Assembly (NCBI RefSeq): GCF_003353175.1
Contig: NZ_QHKS01000028.1
Coordinates: 24,366-88,365, forward strand
Direction: 5' to 3'
Source of the DNA: Paraburkholderia lacunae
GTDB taxonomy: Bacteria; Pseudomonadota; Gammaproteobacteria; Burkholderiales; Burkholderiaceae
DNA length: 64,000 nucleotides
Shown: positions 56,987 to 64,000 of the stretch, piece after piece
Layout: every line of letters starts with the position of its first letter
Position numbering within the stretch: the first letter of the stretch is position 1
Notes under the pieces: generated by a model
What the model saw: only the letters and a program-made list of their open reading frames with translations
Databases searched by the model: none
Told to the model about the DNA's origin: nothing
Program-made: the position numbers and the translations under genes

Positions 56987-58555
56987 ATGAGGGCATTCAC
57001 GGGCACGATCCGATTCAAGATCATGCTGACGCTCGGCGTTTGTGTCGCGCTGATGGTGTCTATTGGTTTGCTGGGCCTTCGCGGTCTCGCCAGGCTCAGC
57101 GCAGATATGGGCAGCATGTATTCGGTGAGCACGGTGCCGATCGAAGATCTTGCCGCGGTACAGGCGGCCGCTCTGAAGATTCGCCTTCAGATGCGTTACA
57201 TCCAGGCGCTGCATGGCCAGGACAACGCTGCAGAGCTCGTTGCAAGCATCGGCGAAGAACAGAAAAAGCTCGATCGGGCCTGGCATGACTATTATCCAGC
57301 GAAGATCGCCACGCCCGATGAGCGCCATATGGCTGATCGGGTGGCGAAGGAGCTTGCGGTCTTCCGGACACAGTCGGACGACGTTGTCTCGGTGCTGCGC
57401 GCCGGAAATCTGGACATGGCGGCATTCACGATAGATGAACTCACCCAGACCGGCGATGCGGTGTCCGACGCGATCGGTCGCGACGTTGCGTTGAGCGCGA
57501 CGCAGGCGCGGCAACTGGCCGAACGGGGCAATGCAACGTTCAACGCATTGCGATGGACGGTGCTCGGCGCAATCGGTCTGGGTATAGCAGCGGCCTGTGC
57601 CGCGTCCGCGTGGCTGATGTGGGCGATTACAAGTCCCTTGAAGGCCGCGCTTGGCGTAGCCCGGCGAATCGCCGAAGGCAGGCTGGGCGACGCCGAGGGG
57701 ATAAGCTTGCACGGCGAGTTCGGGCAATTGCTCCGGGCGCTTCGGGCGATGGACGGACATCTCGCGAGGACCGTCCAGACGATCAAGGTATCAAGCGACG
57801 CAATTATGAACGCATCCAGCGAGATAGCCGACGGGAGTACCAACCTCTCGGCAGGCGTGCAACGGCAAGCTGCGTCGCTCGAAGAAACGGCGGCGAGCAT
57901 GGACGAGCTCATCCTGTCAGTTCGACGCAACTCTGATCATGTGCGGCAGGCCGCTGAGTTTGCGAACGCGACGTCGCTCGCGGCCGATACCAGTATGGCC
58001 GCAGTGGACCGGATGAGAGGCACGATGGACAACATTTCTGCAAGCTCGGCAAAGATCGTGGAGATTACCGCACTCATCGAAGGAGTCGCTTTTCAGACCA
58101 ACATTCTGGCGCTGAACGCGGCTGTCGAGGCTGCCCGCGCAGGCGAGCACGGGCGGGGTTTCGCGGTTGTCGCCGAAGAAGTCCGCAACCTCGCGCATCG
58201 CGCCGCTATCGCAGCGAAGGAGATCAAGGTTCTGGTCCGGATCTCGGCAGAGGCGATTTCCGGGGGGGCCGTGCACGCGGACCACGTCGTGCAGGCCATG
58301 GCGGACGTTCGGGCGGCGATCAAGCGCGTGGTTGAGATCAACGACAACATTTTCGACGCTTCAGAAGAACAGCGCGGGGGAATCGGCCAGGTCAACGAGG
58401 CAGTGAGCCGCATGGTCCAGACAATTCGCAAGAATGCGTCGGTAGTTCAACAAGCGGCGGAAGCGGCGACCTCGCTAAACGAGCAGGTGGCCGCCCAGCG
58501 GCGCGCCATTGCCGTGTTCGAGGTCCATTCGCAAACCAATCCGTCATCGGCCTGA
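56987..58555 (+). CDS. Methyl-accepting chemotaxis protein
   Basis: A 522-residue chemoreceptor: TM1 (about 11-32), periplasmic four-helix-bundle ligand domain (about 33-185), TM2 (about 190-212), HAMP (about 213-265) and cytoplasmic signalling domain. The hairpin tip EGVAFQTNILALNAAVEAAR and EHGRGFAVVAEEVRNLAHRA is intact. There is no C-terminal pentapeptide for CheR docking. Its closeness to the catabolic cluster suggests attraction to the cluster substrate or a product; this is inference. The ATG at 56987 is the first in frame. Confidence 0.88.
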   Translation: MRAFTGTIRFKIMLTLGVCVALMVSIGLLGLRGLARLSADMGSMYSVSTVPIEDLAAVQAAALKIRLQMRYIQALHGQDNAAELVASIGEEQKKLDRAWHDYYPAKIATPDERHMADRVAKELAVFRTQSDDVVSVLRAGNLDMAAFTIDELTQTGDAVSDAIGRDVALSATQARQLAERGNATFNALRWTVLGAIGLGIAAACAASAWLMWAITSPLKAALGVARRIAEGRLGDAEGISLHGEFGQLLRALRAMDGHLARTVQTIKVSSDAIMNASSEIADGSTNLSAGVQRQAASLEETAASMDELILSVRRNSDHVRQAAEFANATSLAADTSMAAVDRMRGTMDNISASSAKIVEITALIEGVAFQTNILALNAAVEAARAGEHGRGFAVVAEEVRNLAHRAAIAAKEIKVLVRISAEAISGGAVHADHVVQAMADVRAAIKRVVEINDNIFDASEEQRGGIGQVNEAVSRMVQTIRKNASVVQQAAEAATSLNEQVAAQRRAIAVFEVHSQTNPSSA

Positions 58556-58822
58556 TCCGCCTCTGCCAGCATGTACCCTTCAGGTCCTGCGAACGGACAG
58601 CGGGCGCTCGTCTACCTGATCAACAAGGTCGATGCGCGCAGCCACCCGGAGCTCACTTGTGTCGGCCAGTGTGTTGCTACGCATCGGCTGGCGTGGTCCC
58701 ATCCCGGGTGCATCGGTAGCCAGGAGGCGCTTCACCCACTCACGGGCGCGACACGAGTTGCGATATAGGCGTGGACAGACCCTCGATTGACGGGACTGCA
58801 ATCTGGCGGTTAGGCTCAAACC

Positions 58823-59452
58823 ATGCGTTCGTCCAAAGTCGATTTAAATCTCTTCGTCGTTTTTGAAGCCGTCTATCGAACACGCAACCTCACGCGCGCG
58901 GCGGAACTGCTTTTCATCACGCAGCCCGCCGTGAGCAACGCGCTCGCGCGCATGCGCAAGGCATTCGACGATCCCTTGTTCGTGAGCACGCCAACGGGCA
59001 TGATGCCCACGCCGGTTTCCGAGAACATCATTGGCCAGGTGCGCGAGGCGCTTCAATTGCTCGATTCGAGCACCCATGCCGGCGAGCGTTTCGATCCGGC
59101 CTCGTCGCAGCGGACCTTTCGGCTCAGCATGAACGATCTGACCGAGGCATTGCTGCTGCCCGCGCTCGAAGAGGTGCTGCAGCGCCTCGCGCCGGGCATT
59201 CGCATCGAAAGCTACTTCACGACGCGTCGCGACGTGCCCGAAGCGCTCGCGAGCGGCGCGGTCCATCTTGCGATCGACGCGCCTCTCATCGACGACCCGT
59301 ACCTCGAGCAGGAACCGCTGGGCCGCGACCGTTACGCGTGCATGGTGCGCAACGAGCATCCGTTTGCGAAGAAGAAACTCACGACTGACGACTATCTGCG
59401 CTTTGGCCATATTCATGTGTCCAGTCGCCGCCAGGGGCCCGGTCTCGTCGAT
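58823..59452 (+). pseudogene. LysR-family regulator, C-terminally truncated
   Basis: The first about 209 residues are a standard LysR protein: HTH (LNLFVVFEAVYRTRNLTRAAELLFITQPAVSNALARMRKAF), then the start of the substrate-binding domain (FRLSMNDLTEALLLPALEEVLQ). After VSSRRQGPGLVD the frame runs into the phosphotransferase gene in a different frame and stops at 59626. About 100 C-terminal residues are lost. The truncation is explained by a deletion that joined it to the following gene. Confidence 0.75.
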
Positions 59453-59460
59453 ACGGAACC

Positions 59461-60420
59461 GTGCCTGGTTTTCAGGGACCCATGTCCGTCGAGAAGTTCG
59501 CCGGCGGACAGTCGAACCCCACGTTTCTTCTCGAAGCGCAAAACGGCCGTTATGTGCTGCGGCGTCAGCCGCCAGGCGAGCTGCTTAAATCCGCGCACGC
59601 CGTGGACCGCGAATTCCGCGTGCTGAGCGCGCTCGGCGACACTCCCGTTCCCGTTGCGCGGGCCTTGCACCTCTGCGAGGACCGCGAGGTGATCGGCAGC
59701 CTGTTCTACGTGATGAGCTACGAAGAAGGCGAAATCTACTGGGACCCATCGTTGCCCACGTTGCGCGCTGGAGAACGCGGCGCGATCTATGAAGCGCTGA
59801 TCGGCACGATGGCGGCCCTGCACGATGTGGATGTCGATGCGGTTCGCCTTGCGGACTACGGTCGCGCGGGGAACTACTTCGCGCGCCAGATCGACGTATG
59901 GACCAAACAATATCGCGCCGCGCAGACTGATCAACTCGATGCCATGGAAGCGCTGATCGACTGGCTGCCGGCTCACTGTCCATCCGAGGCGGGCAAGCCT
60001 TCGCTCGTGCACGGCGACTTCCGCATCGACAACCTGATCTTTTATCGCGGCGCGCCGAAAGTTCGCGCGGTGCTCGACTGGGAACTCTCCACGCTCGGCA
60101 ATCCGCTCGCTGACCTCGCGTACTTCTGCATGTGCCTGCGGCTTCCGCCCAAAGGCCAGATCGGCGGTCTCGCGGGGCTGGACCGGGCAGCGATTGGCGT
60201 GCCGGACGAGGCTGCGATCGTCGAGCAGTATTGCACTCTGCGGGGCATTGCATCGATCGAGCACTGGAATTTTTACCTTGCGTTCAGCTTCTTCCGGCTC
60301 GCCGCCATCGCGCAGGGCGTGAAAAAGCGTGCGCTGGGCGGCAACGCATCGAATGAGAAGGCGCGCCAGGTCGGCGAAATGGCCGGTGCGCTGGCGAAGA
60401 TGGGCGTCGACGTCATCTGA
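59461..60420 (+). pseudogene. APH-family phosphotransferase (acyl-CoA dehydrogenase-associated), 5'-truncated
   Basis: 319 readable residues of an aminoglycoside-phosphotransferase-fold kinase of the ACAD10/11 type: VEKFAGGQSNPTFLLEAQNG (nucleotide loop), YVMSYEEGEIYWDP, catalytic LVHGDFRIDNLIF, and the Mg-binding VLDWELSTLGNPLADLA. Family proteins begin with 20-40 extra residues (a LxxYLxxHLPGFxGP segment), of which only PGFQGP remains after the LysR junction. A GTG at 59461 or ATG at 59482 could still start a nearly complete protein. It lies upstream of SDR and ACAD genes, as usual. Confidence 0.65.
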
Positions 60421-60464
60421 CAGCTGAGGTTCGGCGCGGACACATGGAATATGAGGGGACAGTT

Positions 60465-61229
60465 GTGGCTACTAATTTATTCGATCTGCACGACAAGATT
60501 GCTCTGGTCACGGGCGCAAGCCGCGGCATTGGCGAAGAAATCGCGAAGCTGCTCGCAGAGCAGGGCGCCCATGTGATCGTTTCGAGCCGCAAGCTCGATG
60601 ACTGCGAGAGCGTGGCGCGCGGGATCAGCGAAGCGGGAGGGAGCGCCGAGGCGTATCCGTGCCACGTGGGGCGTCTCGACGACATTCAAGGCGTGTTCCA
60701 GCACATCCGCTCGAAACATGGCCGGCTGGACATCCTCGTGAACAACGCGGCGGCGAATCCGTATTTCGGCCACATTCTCGACACCGATCTTTCGTCGTTC
60801 GAAAAGACGGTGGAGGTCAACTTGCGTGGCTACTTCTTTATGTCGGTCGAGGCGGGCAAGCTGATGCGCGAGCACGGCGGCGGCGCAATCGTCAACACGG
60901 CTTCCGTCAATGCGCTGCAACCCGGCGACAAGCAGGGCATCTATTCGATCACAAAGGCGGCCGTGGTCAACATGACGCGCGCATTCGCCAAGGAGTGCGG
61001 GCCGCTTGGCGTTCGCGTGAATGCGTTGCTGCCGGGCCTCACCAGGACCAAATTCGCCGGCGCCCTGTTCGCAGATCAGGCGATGTACGAAAGCTGGATG
61101 ACGAAGATCCCGCTGCGCCGCCACGCGGAGCCTCGCGAGATGGCCGGCACCGTGCTGTATCTCGTCTCCGATGCGGCGAGCTACACCAACGGCGAGTGCA
61201 TCGTCGTCGACGGCGGGCTGACGATCTGA
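60465..61229 (+). CDS. Short-chain dehydrogenase/reductase
   Basis: A 254-residue classical SDR: cofactor motif ALVTGASRGIGEEIA (TGxxxGxG), NNAAANP (NNAG-like), catalytic Ser in NTASVNAL and YSITKAAV (YxxxK), then PGLTRTKFA and the C-terminal GGLTI. GTG 60465 with GAGGGGAC upstream is favoured over ATG 60444, which has no ribosome-binding site. It probably oxidises a 3-hydroxyacyl-type intermediate together with the phosphotransferase/ACAD neighbours. All catalytic residues are present. Confidence 0.88.
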   Translation: MATNLFDLHDKIALVTGASRGIGEEIAKLLAEQGAHVIVSSRKLDDCESVARGISEAGGSAEAYPCHVGRLDDIQGVFQHIRSKHGRLDILVNNAAANPYFGHILDTDLSSFEKTVEVNLRGYFFMSVEAGKLMREHGGGAIVNTASVNALQPGDKQGIYSITKAAVVNMTRAFAKECGPLGVRVNALLPGLTRTKFAGALFADQAMYESWMTKIPLRRHAEPREMAGTVLYLVSDAASYTNGECIVVDGGLTI

Positions 61230-61294
61230 TCAGTGAGCGGCGCGCACTGACGCTCGCGCCGCACGACATTCACCAGGATTGAAGGAAGAGCAAA

Positions 61295-62533
61295 ATGGAC
61301 TTTGCCTACAGCCCGAAAGTCGAAGCGCTGCGCACGCAGGTGCGTGCGTTTATGGACACGCATATCGTGTCGCGCATTCAGCAGTGGCACGAAGAAGTGA
61401 ATGCAGGACAGTATCCCGTTTCGTTCATGGAGGAACTGAAGGAGAAGGCGCGCGCGGAAGGTCTCTGGAACCTGTTCCTGCCGCATCTACGCGAAGACGA
61501 GCCGGGCACGCGGCTCACGAATCTCGAATACGCGCCGCTTGCCGAGATCATGGGACGCGTTTCGTGGGCTTCCGAAGTATTCAACTGCAACGCGCCGGAC
61601 ACGGGCAACATGGAGCTGCTCCATATGTTCGCGACGCCCGCGCAACGCAAGAAGTGGTTGGAGCCGCTGCTCGACGGCAAGATCCGTTCGGCGTTTGCGA
61701 TGACGGAACCCGCAGTCGCCTCTTCGGATGCGACCAACATCACTACGTCGATTCGCCTCGATGGCAACGACTATGTGATCGATGGCCGCAAGTGGTTCAT
61801 CACGAACGCCGCGCATCCGAATTGCCAGCTGTTCATCGTCATGGGCAAAACGGATCCGGACGCACCCACGCACCGTCAGCAAAGCATGATTCTCGTGCCG
61901 CGCGACACGCCGGGCGTGAAAATAGTCCGCAATATCACGGTGGTCAATCACACGGCGCCGGAAGGCCACTGCGAGATCGAATTCAAGGGCGTGCGTGTGC
62001 CGCGCTCGAATCTGCTCGGCGAAGAAGGCAGCGGTTTTGCGCTCGCGCAGGCGCGCCTGGGACCGGGTCGTATTCACCATTGCATGCGCTCGGTCGGCGC
62101 CGCCGAACTGGCGCTCGAACTGATGATCGAACGCGCGCAGGCGCGCACGGCGTTTGGCAAGAAGCTCTATGAGCACGGCTCGGTTGGCGAGTGGATCGCG
62201 AAGTCGCGCATCGAAATCGATCAGGCCCGACTCTTCGTACTGAAGGCCGCCTGGATGATCGACAACGTGGGCGCGAAGGAAGCGCGCAAGGAAATCGCCA
62301 TGATCAAGGCGCTCGTGCCGAACGTGCACGCCGCCGTGTGCGAGCGGGCAATCCAGACTTTCGGCGCGATGGGCCTGAGCCCCGACACGCCGCTCGCAGA
62401 CAGCTGGACGTGGGGGCGCGCATTGAAGTTTGCCGATGGCCCGGACGAGGTGCATCTGCAGAGCATTGCGCGCATGGAGATCAAGGCGCGGCCTTATGAA
62501 CCGGGCCACGAGAGTGCTTACCTGACGCGCTAG
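61295..62533 (+). CDS. Acyl-CoA dehydrogenase (ACAD10/11-like)
   Basis: A 412-residue ACAD. Blocks: CNAPDTGNMELLHMFATPAQ, AFAMTEPAVASSDATNI (FAD-binding), KWFITNAAHPNCQLFIVMG, GPGRIHHCMRSVGAAELALE, ARTAFGKKLYEHG and the C-terminal GPDEVHLQSIARMEIK, where the Glu/His pattern is typical of ACAD10/11-type 4-hydroxyacyl or long-chain enzymes. It follows the SDR (65 bp gap) and an APH-fold kinase gene; this trio in other organisms processes 4-hydroxy acids via phosphorylated intermediates. Here the kinase is damaged at its 5' end. Confidence 0.88.
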   Translation: MDFAYSPKVEALRTQVRAFMDTHIVSRIQQWHEEVNAGQYPVSFMEELKEKARAEGLWNLFLPHLREDEPGTRLTNLEYAPLAEIMGRVSWASEVFNCNAPDTGNMELLHMFATPAQRKKWLEPLLDGKIRSAFAMTEPAVASSDATNITTSIRLDGNDYVIDGRKWFITNAAHPNCQLFIVMGKTDPDAPTHRQQSMILVPRDTPGVKIVRNITVVNHTAPEGHCEIEFKGVRVPRSNLLGEEGSGFALAQARLGPGRIHHCMRSVGAAELALELMIERAQARTAFGKKLYEHGSVGEWIAKSRIEIDQARLFVLKAAWMIDNVGAKEARKEIAMIKALVPNVHAAVCERAIQTFGAMGLSPDTPLADSWTWGRALKFADGPDEVHLQSIARMEIKARPYEPGHESAYLTR

Positions 62534-62818
62534 CAAGACGTCTCAGGATTGTCTTTGGACTCATTTAGGAGCTGTCGCGTCTTTCCGAAGGCTGCGCGAC
62601 GAGACCTCTCCGAGGTTGCCTCCTGCCGATCGAGCTGTTTTCTTGCCTTTGGGAAATAGTACCTCTAGAGTTGGAGCGGGTGACGACAGCAAGTTGAAAC
62701 ATTCGCTTATCATTCCCATTGCACCGACGCTTTCTGGAAGTCGGGCCGGAAGCTTGCAAGTCGATGGCGTTCCGTGCCGCTCAAGTACAATGCGAGCGGT
62801 TTGGTCTACGGGGACGCG

Positions 62819-63880
62819 ATGACCGGCTTACATTCACGTTCCGCCCAGCGCGGGCGCGCACTGCCGTCGCCGGGCGCCACGGTGCCGATCTCGCTCGTCA
62901 ACGGTTTTCTATCGAGCGCGGGCGTGGGGCGCGATGTGATCGAAGGCTATCTGTACGAAGCCGGCATTGCAATCGAGTTGCTCGGCGAGCCGCATTCGCG
63001 CGTGACGGAAGAGCAATTCTCGACGCTGTACCGCACGCTCGCGATTGACCTCGACGACGAGATGCCCGGCATCTTCTCGCGCCCGCTGCGCGGCGGCACG
63101 CTCAAGTACCTGTGCCTGAGCCTCCTCGATGCGCGCAACCTCAAAACGGCGATGCATCGCTTCGGCCAGTTCTTCCATATCCTGCTCGACGACTTCTTCG
63201 TCGAATCGAGGAACGACGGTCTCATCGTGCAGGTAATGCTGCGGCCGGATGCGGCGGTGGGCCCAATCAGCCCGCTCGGCCAGGAGCTGATGCTCAAGCT
63301 CGTTCACGGCGTGTGTTCGTGGCTGATCGGGCAGAAAATCCCGCTGCTGCAGATCGAGCTTGCGTGCCCGCTACCGCGCCATGCGGTCGATCACGTGTAC
63401 TTCTTCACCGGGTCCGTGAAGTTCGACTGCGAGTGCACGCTTCTGCGCTTCAGCGCGGACTATCTCGACGCGCCAATCCGGCAGAGCAAGCGCAACCTGC
63501 GGAAGTTCCTCGCGCGCGCGCCAGGCGACTGGATCTTTGAATCATTCAGTGAACAGCTCGTGTGCCATCGCGTGCGGCAGTACCTGTCGGCGGCTCTGCC
63601 CGACCTGCCCGTAATCGATCTGGCGGCCGAGCATCTGCATTGCTCCGTACGCACCTTGAGCCGCCACCTGGCCGCCGAGGGCACGACGTTCCAGGTGCTC
63701 AAGGATGAACTGCGGCGAGATATCGCAATCCAGCGGCTCACCGACACGCCCGACACGATCGCGGCGATCGGCGCCGACGTCGGCTTCGACGATCCGAGCG
63801 CGTTCCATCGCGCGTTCCGGCACTGGACGGGGGATGAACAAGGTACGCGCTTATCCTCTGCAGAGCATAAGCGCTCTTAG
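62819..63880 (+). CDS. AraC-family regulator (OruR/Arabinose_bd type)
   Basis: A 353-residue protein with an N-terminal PF12625-like sensor domain (about 25-210) and a C-terminal double helix-turn-helix: DLAAEHLHCSVRTLSRHLAAEG (HTH1) and IAAIGADVGFDDPSAFHRAF (HTH2). The last residues GDEQGTRLSSAEHKRS do not resemble the usual W(T/S)GxxPxxYR ending, so the C-terminus may be frameshifted or fused to other DNA. ATG 62819 is chosen from two in-frame candidates (62774 and 62819). It may control the kinase-SDR-ACAD genes upstream; a link to the larger regulon is unproven. Confidence 0.8.
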   Translation: MTGLHSRSAQRGRALPSPGATVPISLVNGFLSSAGVGRDVIEGYLYEAGIAIELLGEPHSRVTEEQFSTLYRTLAIDLDDEMPGIFSRPLRGGTLKYLCLSLLDARNLKTAMHRFGQFFHILLDDFFVESRNDGLIVQVMLRPDAAVGPISPLGQELMLKLVHGVCSWLIGQKIPLLQIELACPLPRHAVDHVYFFTGSVKFDCECTLLRFSADYLDAPIRQSKRNLRKFLARAPGDWIFESFSEQLVCHRVRQYLSAALPDLPVIDLAAEHLHCSVRTLSRHLAAEGTTFQVLKDELRRDIAIQRLTDTPDTIAAIGADVGFDDPSAFHRAFRHWTGDEQGTRLSSAEHKRS

Positions 63881-64000
63881 ACACAGTTCCGGGTTATATC
63901 CAGCTCGACTGGCTTCGACAGTGGCGACGTCTGAGCCGTAACGGATTGCGCTCGATGCCGCCAGCGGCCTATTCGCATAATGAGAGCAAGCTTTTCCGAT

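Noticed and set aside
1..64000. tRNA or rRNA genes
   Set aside because: No cloverleaf-compatible segments with a T-loop consensus were seen on either strand; a covariance-model scan would be decisive.

Overview
The window reads as a high-GC betaproteobacterial chromosome segment, most likely Burkholderiaceae (Paraburkholderia/Caballeronia type). Supporting signs are two DUF4148-type small secreted proteins, the FCD-regulated sugar-acid locus, the DUF1302/DUF1329 exporter module and the insertion-sequence families present. This is inferred from gene content; no marker gene or rRNA is present.

Layout. (1) 1-1650: debris of mobile DNA, with the 5' end of an IS110-type transposase, a 5'-truncated Crp/Fnr regulator butted against an integrase C-terminus, and a 33-bp inverted repeat pair. 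(2) 1650-9186: M28 peptidase, an adaptor/ATPase/two-permease MacAB-like exporter, and a YyaL-like thioredoxin-domain protein. (3) 9.2-10.4 kb: gene-poor, with a broken Pro/Asp-rich frame. (4) 10.4-15.8 kb: sugar-acid locus with a truncated GntR regulator, an IlvD/Edd dehydratase and a divergent three-gene sugar ABC importer; both promoters carry palindromes. (5) 15.8-27.7 kb: accessory region with IS6 remnants, 25-bp degenerate repeats, a ParD/ParE-like toxin-antitoxin pair and a nested transposon. In the nest, an IS3 element (AAC target duplication) carries an IS110 element in its leader and a 3.36-kb large-serine-recombinase element inside orfB. (6) 27.7-56.8 kb: a catabolic supercluster of four consecutive same-strand units. 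(7) 56.9-63.9 kb: chemoreceptor, a LysR/phosphotransferase deletion junction, SDR, acyl-CoA dehydrogenase and an AraC-type regulator.

The most interesting part is the 27.7-56.8 kb supercluster. Four units (phytanoyl-CoA dioxygenase onward; saccharopine-DH-like onward; acyl-CoA dehydrogenase-ETF; second amine oxidase onward) are each preceded by the same composite element. It consists of an ACAGGGAATACCCTGT-like palindrome, a pyrimidine-rich spacer of constant 20-21 bp, then two 14-bp direct repeats (KGTATnnTGACCTA-like) at a 19-bp period. A fifth, decayed copy lies upstream of a degenerate duplicate of the first gene. The units encode two paralogous Tat-type flavin amine oxidases, each followed by a diheme cytochrome c; a third Tat-type flavoprotein; a RidA imine deaminase; a DUF1329/DUF1302/RND/YCF48 outer-envelope module; acyl-CoA ligase, acyl-CoA dehydrogenase, SCP2-type thiolase and ETF; PntAB transhydrogenase and a HiPIP. 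My reading, which is inference, is a coordinately controlled pathway that takes up a hydrophobic amine or alkaloid, oxidises it in the periplasm into a cytochrome c/HiPIP chain, deaminates the imine and degrades the carbon skeleton as CoA thioesters. The TetR gene at 44545 has an upstream palindrome sharing a half-site with the repeats and is the best candidate regulator.

All coordinates and alignments were read by eye; no database search or folding program was run.
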